Assembly (NCBI RefSeq): GCF_000317695.1
Contig: NC_019771.1
Coordinates: forward strand, 1,116,001 to 1,180,000
Origin: Anabaena cylindrica PCC 7122
GTDB taxonomy: Bacteria; Cyanobacteriota; Cyanobacteriia; Cyanobacteriales; Nostocaceae
Reading direction: 5' to 3'
Length of the DNA stretch: 64,000 nt
Shown here: piece after piece, positions 17,555-27,536 of the stretch
How the letters are laid out: each line of letters opens with the position of its first letter
Numbering within the stretch: position 1 is the first letter of the stretch
Notes under the pieces: model-generated
The model's database searches: none
Told to the model about the DNA's origin: nothing
Seen by the model: the letters and a program-made list of their open reading frames with translations, nothing else
Translations under genes and position numbers: made by a program

Positions 17555-19054
17555 CTAAAAGTCAAAATATATATAAGGTAAGCTACCTTCAGGTGCTAGT
17601 AACCAAACAGCGTAAAAACATAAAGGTACAAAAACAAGTTTAATAGGCCAGCTAAATTCTAATTTCATTCCTCGTTTAAAGGCATAGGTTATACTCATGA
17701 GAATAGCTATAACTATTAATAAATAAGAGAGTTGGTACTGGCTGAGATTAAGGGCTTCCACATAGACTTTTTCAGCAAATTGTTCATCAGCAGTATGACC
17801 CCAAAGGTGTTGGATGACAAAAGCAGAGTCTTGAACGTTGGGAAGACGGAACCAAATCCAAGATGTGAAAACCATCAGCTGTGTTAAAAACCAACCAAAA
17901 ACTATACCTAGAGGGTTTTCCCAAAATAGGGTTAAAATTTTAAAGCGATCGCTCATCGCATCTGTGAGACGATGAACTGCTAAGGCTAGACCATGCAATG
18001 CTCCCCAAATTATAAAACCCCAGGCGGAACCGTGCCAAATACCAGCTATTATCATCACTATCAATAAGTTTCCGCAGGTGCGAAGCAACCCCCGACGAGA
18101 ACCACCCAAAGGAAAATATAGGTAATTACGCAACCAATCACCTAAAGTTATATGCCAGCGTCGCCAGAAGTCTGCAATACTATTACTGAAGTAAGGAAAA
18201 TCAAAGTTTTCAGGCAGAACTAAACCAAAAAGTAAAGCACTCCCACGAGCAATATCTACATAACCATTGAAATCTAAATATAACTGTAAGCCATAGGCAA
18301 AGGTAGCTAACCATAAATCAGTGCTACCGGCTCTTTGCAAGTTACCAAAACATAAATCAACAAAAATCCCCAGATTATCTGCCAGAATACCTTTTTTAAC
18401 TGCACCTCTAGCAATTAACCACAGTCCCTCTGCTAATCTATCGGCAGTGGGAAATCTTACTGTATCGAATTGAATTGCTAAGTTATGATAACGAGTAATA
18501 GGCCCAGAAATTAATTTAGCAAAAAATAATTTGTAGGTAGCAAAGTTCAGAAATTCGTCAGTAGCTGGCGCACCACGATAGACATCTATTAAATAAGCGA
18601 TGCACTCAAATGTAAAAAAAGAAATTCCCAAGGGTGTAGTTAATTTAAAAGCGGAATCTGGCGCGTTTATAGATAAATCAAATAACCATTTTAATAAAAT
18701 AGGTAAATATTTAAAACTTAGTAAAAGCCCTATATTTAAAATCACACCAAACCACAAAATTTTCAGCCGATTAAGATTCCAATCAGCTTGAGCAATTTGC
18801 CAATCTTCGTTAGAAATTTTCCAGTTTTGAGAATGTTGTCCTGGTGAGGTATTTTTGCCAATTTCTAACCCTAAACGAAAGTTAATAAAAGTCAAGACTA
18901 GTAGTAATGGCAAATATTGAATATTCCAAGATGAATAAAATACAATACTAGCTATGAGTAGCGTCCACAAGCGTAATTTTTGCTTGGCTACAGTCCAGTA
19001 AATTCCCAGAATACTCAGCAAAAAAAGTCCGTAAAAAATTGATATAAACTTCAT
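17555..19054 (-). CDS. MBOAT-family membrane O-acyltransferase (AlgI-like)
   Basis: The 499-residue protein has about ten or more hydrophobic segments and the MBOAT signature: FWRRWHITLGDWLRNYLYFPLGG (296-318), the near-invariant His341 in GIWHG, and His354 in GALHGLAL. AlgI-type members move acyl groups across the membrane for O-acetylation of exported polysaccharide. The next gene in the operon direction upstream (19147-22158) is a DUF1574/SGNH protein, a natural partner for the periplasmic transfer step, as in AlgI with AlgJ or AlgX. The two genes are 92 bases apart on the same strand. The target polymer (cell wall, sheath or heterocyst envelope polysaccharide) is not known. Confidence 0.9.
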   Translation of the reverse strand: MKFISIFYGLFLLSILGIYWTVAKQKLRLWTLLIASIVFYSSWNIQYLPLLLVLTFINFRLGLEIGKNTSPGQHSQNWKISNEDWQIAQADWNLNRLKILWFGVILNIGLLLSFKYLPILLKWLFDLSINAPDSAFKLTTPLGISFFTFECIAYLIDVYRGAPATDEFLNFATYKLFFAKLISGPITRYHNLAIQFDTVRFPTADRLAEGLWLIARGAVKKGILADNLGIFVDLCFGNLQRAGSTDLWLATFAYGLQLYLDFNGYVDIARGSALLFGLVLPENFDFPYFSNSIADFWRRWHITLGDWLRNYLYFPLGGSRRGLLRTCGNLLIVMIIAGIWHGSAWGFIIWGALHGLALAVHRLTDAMSDRFKILTLFWENPLGIVFGWFLTQLMVFTSWIWFRLPNVQDSAFVIQHLWGHTADEQFAEKVYVEALNLSQYQLSYLLIVIAILMSITYAFKRGMKLEFSWPIKLVFVPLCFYAVWLLAPEGSLPYIYFDF

Positions 19055-19146
19055 TTTTAATCATTGGTCATTGGTGATTGGTCATTAGTTATTGGGAAGA
19101 GGTTATAGATAATTTTTACCCTGCGCCTACTCCCCTCCCCACATTT

Positions 19147-22100
19147 TTATTTAAAAGTCCAGGGAATCATGGGGTCAACAGCCAGCTTTTTAGAAACTTC
19201 ATAAGCACCATAGCGGTTTAGGTGGCTGGGGTCAGAAAAGTATTCATTGGCTTTGAGCCAAATTTGGCTTAAATCTCTGTAAATAAAGTTTGTATTCGTA
19301 GTAGAAACATTTAACATATACTGTTGAAACTCTTGTTCATATTTTTTTCTAACTGGATCTAAATAATCGGCGGTGAGGGGAGTATTTACAAAAACCAAGG
19401 AGATTTTTTGAGATTTTGTAAACTTTATTAATGATTGTAAAGCTGCGTCTTGATTACCTTTTAATTGAAAGGATTTATAGTCATTGTCGTAACTTCCCGA
19501 TACTCTGGCATATTTTTGATAATATGTGGCAGGATTAAAACGAATAGATAAAGGCAAGAAACCATCAAAATCAACTGCTTGCAGAGCGTTATCTTCTTCT
19601 GAATCGTTTGTCAACTGAACTGTGACTTGCTGATTGTTATTGCTAAAAGGTAAATGGTTGAGTTGTTTTTGTAATAGTGTTTTAATTTGGTCACGATGTT
19701 GATAACTAGCAGATATACCAACTACAGCTTGATTTAACCAATCATTAGCAACTTGATAGCTATTAAAATCTAATGTTTCATTTTTGATTTCTGCCTTTTG
19801 GGAAGAATTTATCTGTTGTTGAGATGGTTGATTACTAATACTAGGTTTCGTGGCTCTTTGTAAAACTTGTTGATAACCTTTTGATGCAGCAATGGCGTTA
19901 AAAGTGATATCTTCTCTGCCACTATTAAAAGCTCTAGAACCATCTGCCCAAATAATCAGTTTTGGTAGTTCTGAGGGTTCTAAAACTTGACGAATGATCA
20001 AGTCTACAACTTGGGCTGTGGCACCATTAACACCGAAGTTAAAGATATCAACTTGGCGATAACCTTGAGTTGTCAAGGCTTTAGAAAGGGCAACGGGGTC
20101 AACACCTCTCAAGGCACGAGAAGATCCAATAATCAGGATATCTGGTGGTTTTCCATTTGTGGCTAAACGCTGTTTATAAAGTGCAAATTGCTCATCTAAT
20201 TGCCTAGCATTAAAACTGGGCATTTGAGATCGTGCTGCTAAAAGAATAGCAGTAGCGCTGGCTTTTGCTTTCAATGGTGCAGATGGTAACTTTTCTGATG
20301 AAGCGACATCATTTTGGGTAAAACCAGAGGCATTAAATCCCGAATTATGCCCCTGAGTAGATTTTATGTTGTTGTTGCTAGAAAAAAATGCTGTTGTTCT
20401 CTGATTTGGATCTTCTCCTGATGTCAAAGATGCCTGTGAGGATAAAGCATTATTACGTTTGAGTGAATTTGAGACAGTACGAGTCAGGACGTAACCTAAC
20501 ATCCAATCACTTTGAAGTGTGAGTATTAATCCCAAGGCTACCCAAACTAGACTAGCCAAAAATCCTTGTTCATCGGGGTTATGATCGATGGAGTGGTTGG
20601 GTTCTGCGAATAATTGAGTTCCCACAAGTAATTTTTTAACTTTTTTGTGAGCAGTTTCTATCCAATCTTGTGCTGCTTCGGTGACGAAACTTTTAACTTC
20701 CTCTTTTGTTAAATCAGGACGTAGAATTGGTTCGTCAGTTTCATTTGTGACTAGTTCACTAAAATATTCAGCAGTTGCGGCAAATTCTGGTGTGGCTTCT
20801 GGTACTAATCTGTGACGTTGGGCAAAATCAAAGCCGTGATGCCACACAGGTTGATGATCGCCGGCACGACGACCGTAAACTCTGACACCAAAAAGATCAG
20901 GGATATTCAGTTGGCGAACAAATTGAGTGACTTTGCTGGCGACTTGTTGCCGTGTGGGACAATTAGGCGCATCACACATAACGTGCAGTAAGTCACCTTT
21001 GCGAAGCAGGAGGACACGAATACCACCAGTTTTTAAGCGCCAATCCATATCAGGATTGAGTAGGCGTTCTAGTAAAAAAATAATGGCTGGTTCATCACCT
21101 GTAGAACCTAATGCTAGTGTGGATGTTGCTAAAGCGGGATGTTTGGCAGATGGTAAAGACAACCAATCTACCCAAGCGGGTTGTTGTTCGCCTGTTTTTT
21201 GTCCATAGATAGCTGCTGCTAGAATACCTTGAGGGGCGATCGCTTCTAACTGAGAAAGAATAATTTGTAAACACAGTTCCTTCTCTGGTGCAGGAGAGGT
21301 TTTGGCAGGATCAACTGCTGGGGTACAAAAGATATGTAGGGTAAATTCTTTGAGAGAAGCTTGGACAGAGATTTTTAATTCTGATAACAACTCTGTTAAC
21401 AATCGAGCGATCGCTTGCACATCTCCCCACCGCGCCCATTCTTTCAGCATTGTTTCCGGTGGTGTCAAATCCACCCGCAGCCGCCAATCAGGGTCTATTT
21501 CTCCCCTCACTTGAGAGACAATGATTGCATCTTCATAACCAGCCAGTTTCAAATGCCTTAATTTTTGGGCTACTGGTTCGGCTAACAAAGTGGCATCTGG
21601 GCTATAACTCGATTGACAGAAGATCCAGAGACGATTAACAATTTTTTGAGATTTGGACTTGGCATTATGGGGTAGACTTTTGACTTGTACTGCCACACCC
21701 AAGCTACTCAGATTTTCACTCAAATAGCGAGCGATCGCATCTGGATTTCCTTGGCGTGCCAAACTTTCATTAGAGACAATCAGCGCCCCACCAGGTAGTT
21801 GTGTTTTTTCCGCTTCTACTAACATGGCTTGCTGTACCTGCTCTAGATGCCGATCTAATTGATTTAAATAAACCCGATGACACCATTGAGGATGGTGTGA
21901 GCCTTTTTTTCGACCGTAGACCAATACTTGGTATATTGGGGATTGTTCCTCACTGGTTAAGCTATCCAAATCTGTTTGCTGTAGTGCTTGCAACAAATCA
22001 GACAGAGTGCGCCAACGTTGCGGGCAGTCTGTACCTTCACAAAGTATGTGCAGATCATTTCCCAGCAACCGGACTTTCACCCCGAAAGTGCTGATTCCTG

Positions 22101-22158
22101 TGGCTTGGCTTACCCATTGCACTAAGGTTTGATGGCGTTCAAGTGATACTGTTTTCAT
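19147..22158 (-). CDS. DUF1574 protein with SGNH-like C-terminal domain
   Basis: The protein has 1003 residues. The first ~500 form at least three repeats of a cyanobacterial module, each with a CDAPNCPTRQQ- or CEGTDCPQRW-like Cys pair and a VYGRKKG or VYGRRAG turn. A hydrophobic segment (VWVALGLILTLQSDWMLGYVL) at about residue 545 anchors it. The C-terminal part is SGNH/DUF1574: ILIIGSSRALRGVDP with the block I Ser, then FNFGVNGATAQ, and DPSHLNRYG with the Asp-x-x-His. It likely transfers acetyl groups delivered by the adjacent MBOAT protein. The repeated Cys-containing modules face the other side of the membrane and could serve in regulation; that is inference. Confidence 0.85.
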   Translation of the reverse strand: MKTVSLERHQTLVQWVSQATGISTFGVKVRLLGNDLHILCEGTDCPQRWRTLSDLLQALQQTDLDSLTSEEQSPIYQVLVYGRKKGSHHPQWCHRVYLNQLDRHLEQVQQAMLVEAEKTQLPGGALIVSNESLARQGNPDAIARYLSENLSSLGVAVQVKSLPHNAKSKSQKIVNRLWIFCQSSYSPDATLLAEPVAQKLRHLKLAGYEDAIIVSQVRGEIDPDWRLRVDLTPPETMLKEWARWGDVQAIARLLTELLSELKISVQASLKEFTLHIFCTPAVDPAKTSPAPEKELCLQIILSQLEAIAPQGILAAAIYGQKTGEQQPAWVDWLSLPSAKHPALATSTLALGSTGDEPAIIFLLERLLNPDMDWRLKTGGIRVLLLRKGDLLHVMCDAPNCPTRQQVASKVTQFVRQLNIPDLFGVRVYGRRAGDHQPVWHHGFDFAQRHRLVPEATPEFAATAEYFSELVTNETDEPILRPDLTKEEVKSFVTEAAQDWIETAHKKVKKLLVGTQLFAEPNHSIDHNPDEQGFLASLVWVALGLILTLQSDWMLGYVLTRTVSNSLKRNNALSSQASLTSGEDPNQRTTAFFSSNNNIKSTQGHNSGFNASGFTQNDVASSEKLPSAPLKAKASATAILLAARSQMPSFNARQLDEQFALYKQRLATNGKPPDILIIGSSRALRGVDPVALSKALTTQGYRQVDIFNFGVNGATAQVVDLIIRQVLEPSELPKLIIWADGSRAFNSGREDITFNAIAASKGYQQVLQRATKPSISNQPSQQQINSSQKAEIKNETLDFNSYQVANDWLNQAVVGISASYQHRDQIKTLLQKQLNHLPFSNNNQQVTVQLTNDSEEDNALQAVDFDGFLPLSIRFNPATYYQKYARVSGSYDNDYKSFQLKGNQDAALQSLIKFTKSQKISLVFVNTPLTADYLDPVRKKYEQEFQQYMLNVSTTNTNFIYRDLSQIWLKANEYFSDPSHLNRYGAYEVSKKLAVDPMIPWTFK

Positions 22159-22366
22159 GGGAAGTTAACTTTAACAGGAAGCGAGTATTAGGGGATTTTG
22201 CCTGTACTTGTAAACTAGAAACATACATTTAGCACATTTTGCAGTTTTTTTTTAACAATTTTGTTACCTTTAGAGCTAGAAAAATGGGCAAAGATAGTCT
22301 TATAAGGTTACAAGTCTTATCAAGATTGAGTTTTGCATTTATTTTACTCATCTGCCAAAAACAAGA

Positions 22367-22495
22367 AGTCAGGAGTCAGGAGTCAGGAGTCAGGAGGAAC
22401 AAAGAATAAAGAAGTAAAAAGGAAATTTCTTCCCATGACTGTTCCCTGTTCCCTGTTTTCTGCTATATCAAACATTGTGTATCCTGAATCCTTAC
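22367..22495 (+). repeat. Heptamer-led repeat (AGTCAGG) with a CCCTGTT...CCTTAC body
   Basis: Four AGTCAGG heptamers are followed by a ~95-base body containing TGTTCCCTGTTCCC, TGCTATATCAAA and GTATCCTGAATCCTTAC. The same arrangement occurs as a reverse complement at 31876-32006, so this is a dispersed repeat family flanked by STRR-type heptamers. It lies in the otherwise empty spacer 22159-22514. Confidence 0.7.
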
Positions 22496-22514
22496 CAAAA
22501 AACAAGAATTAGCA

Positions 22515-22751
22515 ATGTCACCTGTAACCCAAAACCCCTCACCAACCAGCGGATTTAATCCGACTTTCTTGAACATTCCCCAATCTTGTCTCCTCCAAAT
22601 AGGGATAACGTCTATACTACTGCTGCTCATAGCCGATAAAGCTACTGGTAAAGCACTAGAAGCCTTGGGGGAAGCCAGTGAAGAAGTATTTCGGGGCGAT
22701 CGCTTGCCCATTCTTGATTTTCCCCATGAACAGGAATTAAACCAAAGCTAA
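22515..22751 (+). CDS. Small conserved membrane-linked protein, unknown
   Basis: The 78-residue product has one hydrophobic stretch (CLLQIGITSILLLLIADKA, about residues 29-47) followed by TGKALEALGEASEEVFRGDRLPILDFP. I recall similar small proteins in Nostocales, which argues that it is real, but no function is known. It is transcribed toward ppc, about 250 bases upstream of it. A GCGATCGC octamer lies inside the coding region. Confidence 0.6.
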   Translation: MSPVTQNPSPTSGFNPTFLNIPQSCLLQIGITSILLLLIADKATGKALEALGEASEEVFRGDRLPILDFPHEQELNQS

Positions 22752-22817
22752 CTATATATATAAGCATTTATTGGCTACGGTTAATCCTATTCCAGTACAA
22801 ACAAAAAAACTAGAATT

Positions 22818-22919
22818 ATGAAGAATGCTGAGTTAAAAGTGCTATTAGCAGGGCGTTTAGCCCGTATTGAATTAAAAGACCACTTACAAAGGTCAGGCAT
22901 TGACTGTTTGCGAAATTAG
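22818..22919 (+). CDS. Possible 33-residue small protein upstream of ppc
   Basis: ATG 22818 opens a frame of 33 codons (MKNAELKVLLAGRLARIELK...) ending at TAG 22919, 80 bases before ppc. The amphipathic, basic sequence looks protein-like, but no ribosome binding site or family is recognised. It could be a leader peptide, a small cyanobacterial protein or a chance frame. Confidence 0.25.
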   Translation: MKNAELKVLLAGRLARIELKDHLQRSGIDCLRN

Positions 22920-22998
22920 TAAGCATTCTTCTGACTCAGCACTCGGTACTCGATACTCAGCACTGTAAATATTAATTGGCTTTACCAGAACGGAGAAT

Positions 22999-25900
22999 AT
23001 GGGTTCCCTTTTATACTCTTCATCGCCAGCAGCGAATACATACCCCATGTCGGAATTATTCTTGCGTCATCGTCTACAGGTAGTAGAGGAATTGTGGGAG
23101 TCGGTTCTTCGGCAAGAATGCGGACAAAAAATGGTAGATCTATTGCGTCAATTGCGCGATTTGTGTTCTCCTGAAGGACAAGCTACCCATGACCAGGCTT
23201 CCTCCGCAGTCGAATTGATTGAACAATTAAATATCAACGAGGCCATTCGTGCTGCTCGTGCCTTTGCTCTGTATTTTCAGTTAATTAACATCATTGAGCA
23301 GGAATACGAACAAAAGCAGCAACTTACTCGCTATTCTGATACAAACGGTACAGATCAGGTAAATCTCGCCAATATTATTTATTCAACCAACCAACGAGAA
23401 GATGACCTACCAGTTACCAAGTCATTAGGATCAGACTCACCACAAAGTTGGACAGACACCACGCCAATTCAACAAAAGGGTACATTTGCCGCTTTATTTC
23501 CGCTGTTATTCAAACTGAATGTTCCACCCCAGCAAATTCAACGCCTCATTTCTCAACTGGATATCCGCTTAGTCTTCACTGCACACCCCACGGAAATTGT
23601 CCGTCATACTATCCGCGATAAACAGCGGCAGGTAGTTGACCTTTTACAACACCTAGATAGCTTAGAAAATCGCTCTGGGGGCTATCCTTGGGAGGCAGCC
23701 GAGGTGAGAGAGCGATTGATGGAAGAAATTCGTCTGTGGTGGCGGACAGATGAGCTACATCAATTTAAGCCCACGGTTTTAGATGAGGTAGATTATGCTC
23801 TGCACTACTTCCAAGAAGTGTTATTTGATGGCATTCCGCAGTTGTATAAACGCCTCAAATATTCTCTAGCACAAACATTTCCTTGGCTAGAACCACCAAG
23901 TACAAATTTCTGCTCCTTTGGTTCTTGGGTAGGTTCAGACCGAGATGGAAATCCGTCGGTGACACCGGAAGTTACTTGGAAGACTGCTTGTTATCAGCGG
24001 AAAATGGTCTTAGAGCGATATATTCAGTCGGTGACGCAACTGATTGAGTTATTGAGTGTGTCCATGCACTGGAGTGATGTATTACCAGATTTGCTGGAAT
24101 CTCTAGAGTTAGATCAATCAACGATGAGTGATGTCTATGATGCTTTAGCTCTGCGTTATCGCCAAGAACCTTATCGGTTAAAACTGGCTTATGTGTTGAG
24201 ACGGCTAGAAAATACACGCGATCGCAATTTGGCTTTATATAAACGGGAAACGCCCACAAATGAAGATGCACCAATGTACCGTTCCGGGGCAGAGTTTTTA
24301 GCTGAATTGCGATTAATTCACCACAATTTGACTGAAACGGGTTTAGGCTGTCGAGCTTTAGAAACCCTAATTTGTCAAGTGGAAATTTTTGACTTTAACC
24401 TCACCCAGCTAGATATTCGCCAAGAATCATCCCGTCATGCTGATGCGCTGAATGAGATTCTTGAATACTTGCAAGTTTTACCCCAACCCTATAACGAACT
24501 TTCAGAAGAGCAGAAAGTGGCTTGGTTAACCGGGGAATTACGAACAAGACGGCCATTAATTCCCAGTGAATTGCCATTTTCGGAAAAAACCAACGATGTC
24601 ATTGAAACTTTCCGGGTTTTGCGATCGCTACAACAAGAATTTGGCATCAACATCTGTCAGACTTACATCATCAGTATGTGCCGCGAAGTCAGCGATGTTT
24701 TAGAAGTTTTACTCTTAGCCAAAGAAGCGAGATTATTTGATCCTGCGATCGCAGTAGGATCAATTAGAGTAGTACCGCTATTTGAGACTGTAGAAGACTT
24801 ACAACGCTCCAGAAGCGTCATGCGGCAACTGTTTGAACTTCCCCTTTATCGCGCCTTCTTAGCAGGTGGCTATGAAGCAATTAAACCCGAAAATTCTTCT
24901 CCATCTCCCACCCTCAACCCCAATTTGCAAGAAGTCATGCTGGGGTATTCTGACAGCAACAAAGACTCCGGTTTCTTAAGTAGCAACTGGGAAATTCACA
25001 AAGCGCAAAAATCACTCCAGAAAATCGCTGAAGAATACGGCTTACATCTGCGGATTTTTCACGGTAGAGGTGGATCTGTGGGACGGGGTGGTGGCCCAGC
25101 TTATGAGGCGATTTTAGCTCAACCAGGTCACAGTATCAACGGCCGCATTAAGATTACCGAACAAGGAGAAGTTTTAGCTTCTAAATATTCCTTGTTGGAT
25201 TTGGCTTTGTACCACGTAGAAACCATTACCAGTGCGGTTATTCAAGCTAGTTTACTGCGGACTGGATTTGATGATATTGAACCATGGAATGAGATCATGG
25301 AAGAGTTGTCAATGCGATCGCGTCAGCATTATCGCGCCCTCATTTACGAACAACCTGATTTTATTGACTTCTTCCACCAAGTCACCCCCATTGAAGAAAT
25401 CAGCCAACTGCAAATTAGCTCCCGTCCAGCGCGAAGACCATCTGGTAAAAAAGACTTAAGCAGCTTACGAGCCATTCCTTGGGTATTTAGTTGGACACAA
25501 ACCAGATTTTTGTTACCTTCTTGGTACGGTATCGGCACAGCCTTACAAGAATTTTTAAACGCCGAACCAGAAGAACACCTCAAATTGCTACGCTACTTTT
25601 ATGTCAAATGGCCTTTCTTCAAAATGGTAATTTCCAAAGCCGAAATGACCTTAGCCAAAGTAGATATTGAAATGGCACGTCATTACGTTGATGAATTATC
25701 CAGCCCAGAAGACAAACCCCGGTTTGACAAAGTATTTGAGCAAATTGCCAGCGAATTTTATCTCACCAGAAATTTAGTCTTAAACATCACCGGACACCAG
25801 CGACTTTTAGATGGTGATCCAACTTTACAGCGTTCAGTACAGTTAAGAAATGGGACAATTGTACCTTTAGGATTTATCCAAGTTTCTCTACTCAAGCGTC

Positions 25901-26025
25901 TACGGCAGTACAAAAACACCAGCACCTCTGGAATAATTCACTCCCGTTACAGCAAAGGTGAGTTACTCAGAGGAGCATTGTTAACCATTAACGGTATTGC
26001 TGCGGGAATGAGAAATACAGGCTGA
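22999..26025 (+). CDS. ppc: Phosphoenolpyruvate carboxylase
   Basis: PEP carboxylase adds bicarbonate to phosphoenolpyruvate to form oxaloacetate, the main anaplerotic entry in cyanobacteria, in the cytoplasm. The 1008-residue protein has the catalytic His196 in VFTAHPTEIVRHTIR, the GYSDSNKDSGFLSSNW block near residue 650, and the glycine loop FHGRGGSVGRGGGP near residue 688. It ends in the typical MRNTG. The first 20 residues vary between species; ATG 22999 and the in-frame ATG 48 bases later (MSELFLRHRL) are both possible starts. A GGAG lies before the first ATG (ACGGAGAATATG), so I keep it. The gene is intact. Confidence 0.97.
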   Translation: MGSLLYSSSPAANTYPMSELFLRHRLQVVEELWESVLRQECGQKMVDLLRQLRDLCSPEGQATHDQASSAVELIEQLNINEAIRAARAFALYFQLINIIEQEYEQKQQLTRYSDTNGTDQVNLANIIYSTNQREDDLPVTKSLGSDSPQSWTDTTPIQQKGTFAALFPLLFKLNVPPQQIQRLISQLDIRLVFTAHPTEIVRHTIRDKQRQVVDLLQHLDSLENRSGGYPWEAAEVRERLMEEIRLWWRTDELHQFKPTVLDEVDYALHYFQEVLFDGIPQLYKRLKYSLAQTFPWLEPPSTNFCSFGSWVGSDRDGNPSVTPEVTWKTACYQRKMVLERYIQSVTQLIELLSVSMHWSDVLPDLLESLELDQSTMSDVYDALALRYRQEPYRLKLAYVLRRLENTRDRNLALYKRETPTNEDAPMYRSGAEFLAELRLIHHNLTETGLGCRALETLICQVEIFDFNLTQLDIRQESSRHADALNEILEYLQVLPQPYNELSEEQKVAWLTGELRTRRPLIPSELPFSEKTNDVIETFRVLRSLQQEFGINICQTYIISMCREVSDVLEVLLLAKEARLFDPAIAVGSIRVVPLFETVEDLQRSRSVMRQLFELPLYRAFLAGGYEAIKPENSSPSPTLNPNLQEVMLGYSDSNKDSGFLSSNWEIHKAQKSLQKIAEEYGLHLRIFHGRGGSVGRGGGPAYEAILAQPGHSINGRIKITEQGEVLASKYSLLDLALYHVETITSAVIQASLLRTGFDDIEPWNEIMEELSMRSRQHYRALIYEQPDFIDFFHQVTPIEEISQLQISSRPARRPSGKKDLSSLRAIPWVFSWTQTRFLLPSWYGIGTALQEFLNAEPEEHLKLLRYFYVKWPFFKMVISKAEMTLAKVDIEMARHYVDELSSPEDKPRFDKVFEQIASEFYLTRNLVLNITGHQRLLDGDPTLQRSVQLRNGTIVPLGFIQVSLLKRLRQYKNTSTSGIIHSRYSKGELLRGALLTINGIAAGMRNTG

Positions 26026-26028
26026 TGG

Positions 26029-26084
26029 GTAATTCGTAATTCGTAATTCGTAATTCGTAATTCGTAATTCGTAATTCGTAATTA
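26029..26084. repeat. GTAATTC heptamer tandem array
   Basis: Seven perfect copies of GTAATTC and a partial eighth start four bases after the ppc stop. The same heptamer recurs at 27382-27409, 34917-34931 and 52517-52537. It is a short tandemly repeated sequence of the type known from heterocystous cyanobacteria. The frame from 26162 to 26392 after it looks non-coding. Confidence 0.9.
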
Positions 26085-26375
26085 CGGATTCCCACTTAGT
26101 AGCTTTGTAGGGTGCGTCAGACTCGATAATTCATCAACAATCAACATAAATTTGACATCTGATGCACCTGACGACTAAACCCGTCATTTTTCAGTTTCGC
26201 GTTGCTACCGGTCATTCATTACCTCATTCACCGCCTTTATCGCCTTCCGTAGTTTCCACGCTCGTCGGCGCAATGAAATACAATTCATCGTCCATTTGTT
26301 TACCAATGATGTGGCAAAATAAGAAGTGGGACAGATTTGATTTAGTCATTACTAACAAGCAAGTAGAGTACAGCA

Positions 26376-26822
26376 ATGACTCAAGCAAGTGAACTATATT
26401 CTCTGTATGAAGTTGATAATGAGAAATGGTTAGTACAAACCTTGAAACTATTAAAAGAAAAACAACTAGAAAATCTCGACTTAGAGCATTTGATTGAGGA
26501 ATTAGAAGCGGTGAGTCGTCGAGACAGATTAACAGTTGAAAGTTTTCTAGAACAAATTATCAGACATTTATTACTTCTTGAATATTGGCAAGAGCAACAT
26601 GAATATAACGCCAATCATTGGCAAGCTGAAATTATGAGCTTTAGAAACCAACTCAACGAGTATTTAACTCAAAATCTACGAAATCATTTACAAGAAAACC
26701 AATTAAAAGTTTATCAAAAAGCATTAAAATATGTCAAGCAGAAAACAGGTATGATAATTCATTTTCCTGAAGATTGTCCATATACTCTCGAACAATTATT
26801 AAATCAAGATTGGCTGCCTTGA
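26376..26822 (+). CDS. DUF29 family protein
   Basis: This 148-residue soluble protein fits DUF29: ASELYSLYEVDNEKWLVQTLKLLKEKQLENLDLEHLIEELEAVSRRDR at the start, then an all-helical body (IIRHLLLLEYW) and the ending CPYTLEQLLNQDWLP. DUF29 genes are very common in multiple copies in cyanobacteria; their function is unknown. A second, more divergent member lies at 44122-44631. It stands alone between repeats. Confidence 0.88.
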   Translation: MTQASELYSLYEVDNEKWLVQTLKLLKEKQLENLDLEHLIEELEAVSRRDRLTVESFLEQIIRHLLLLEYWQEQHEYNANHWQAEIMSFRNQLNEYLTQNLRNHLQENQLKVYQKALKYVKQKTGMIIHFPEDCPYTLEQLLNQDWLP

Positions 26823-26908
26823 AAAGCTGATATTTTAGGGGTGCAGAAGAATAGAGCGAAAGCTGAGATGTTTTAGCTTTTAGAGTTTTGCTAAAATGTA
26901 AATGGCTA

Positions 26909-27027
26909 TATAGCCTTTCCCACTCTAGTTAGATACAAAATTACCCCTCCCCAACCCTCCCCTTACCAAGGGGAGGGTGCGCGACAGCGCGGGTGGGGTG
27001 TATTTCATGAGCTTGGAAATTGCTATA
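26909..27027 (+). repeat. 119-bp TATAGC element, copy 3
   Basis: A full copy in the reference orientation. The tip of the central hairpin reads ACC instead of the GGT seen in copies 2, 4 and 6, as if the loop had flipped. It lies downstream of the DUF29 gene. Confidence 0.92.
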
Positions 27028-27139
27028 ATTAGATTATTACTGACTCATTACTTACCTTCACTTCTTTATAAACTAAATTCTATATTCTGATTTCGACTGT
27101 GGTTTTATATTAATTATTCCTCCCCATTCCCCAACCACC

Positions 27140-27391
27140 ATGAATAAAAAACGCATCCTAATTTGTACTTGTTTAGCTCTATCTTCCGGTTTTTTTGGTG
27201 GTTTGATTGGTGTACAAATCACGTCAATGCTCCACAGTCAAAAATGCCAAAACCAAGCTTGGGGTTTTCAACAGATATGTAATGCTTGGGTGACACCAGG
27301 GGCAATGTGGCAAGGCAGTACAGCCGGCATTTGGACAGGTACAATATTAGGTGCGTTTGTTGGTGGTTCAATTACACGATCTAATTCGTAA
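27140..27391 (+). CDS. Small two-helix membrane protein, unknown
   Basis: The 83-residue product has two hydrophobic, glycine-rich segments: ILICTCLALSSGFFGGLIGV near the start and WTGTILGAFVGGSI near the end, with two Cys in the loop between (SQKCQNQ...QQICNAW). It is probably an inner-membrane hairpin protein. The last residues and stop codon lie inside the TAATTCG heptamer run, so the original C-terminus may have been altered by repeat insertion. No family recognised. Confidence 0.5.
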   Translation: MNKKRILICTCLALSSGFFGGLIGVQITSMLHSQKCQNQAWGFQQICNAWVTPGAMWQGSTAGIWTGTILGAFVGGSITRSNS

Positions 27392-27409
27392 TTCGTAATT
27401 CGTAATTCG
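27382..27409. repeat. TAATTCG heptamer array
   Basis: Four copies of TAATTCG overlap the 3' end of the preceding gene and supply its stop codon. Further on, 27512-27531 holds the related heptamer type CCCCAGT (STRR1-like), repeated about three times. Confidence 0.8.
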
Positions 27410-27536
27410 TAATTGGGGAATAGTGAATAGAGGAAATAGGCAGGAAACAGGGTGCAGAGGAGAGGCATTTTTTCCCCTGCTCCCTGCTCCCTGCTCCTTT
27501 TCTTCTTCCGAGTCCCCAGTCCCCAGTCCCGAATCC

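Noticed and set aside
26162..26392. 76-codon frame between ppc and the DUF29 gene
   Set aside because: No protein-like composition, no ribosome binding site, and it overlaps the start of the DUF29 gene.
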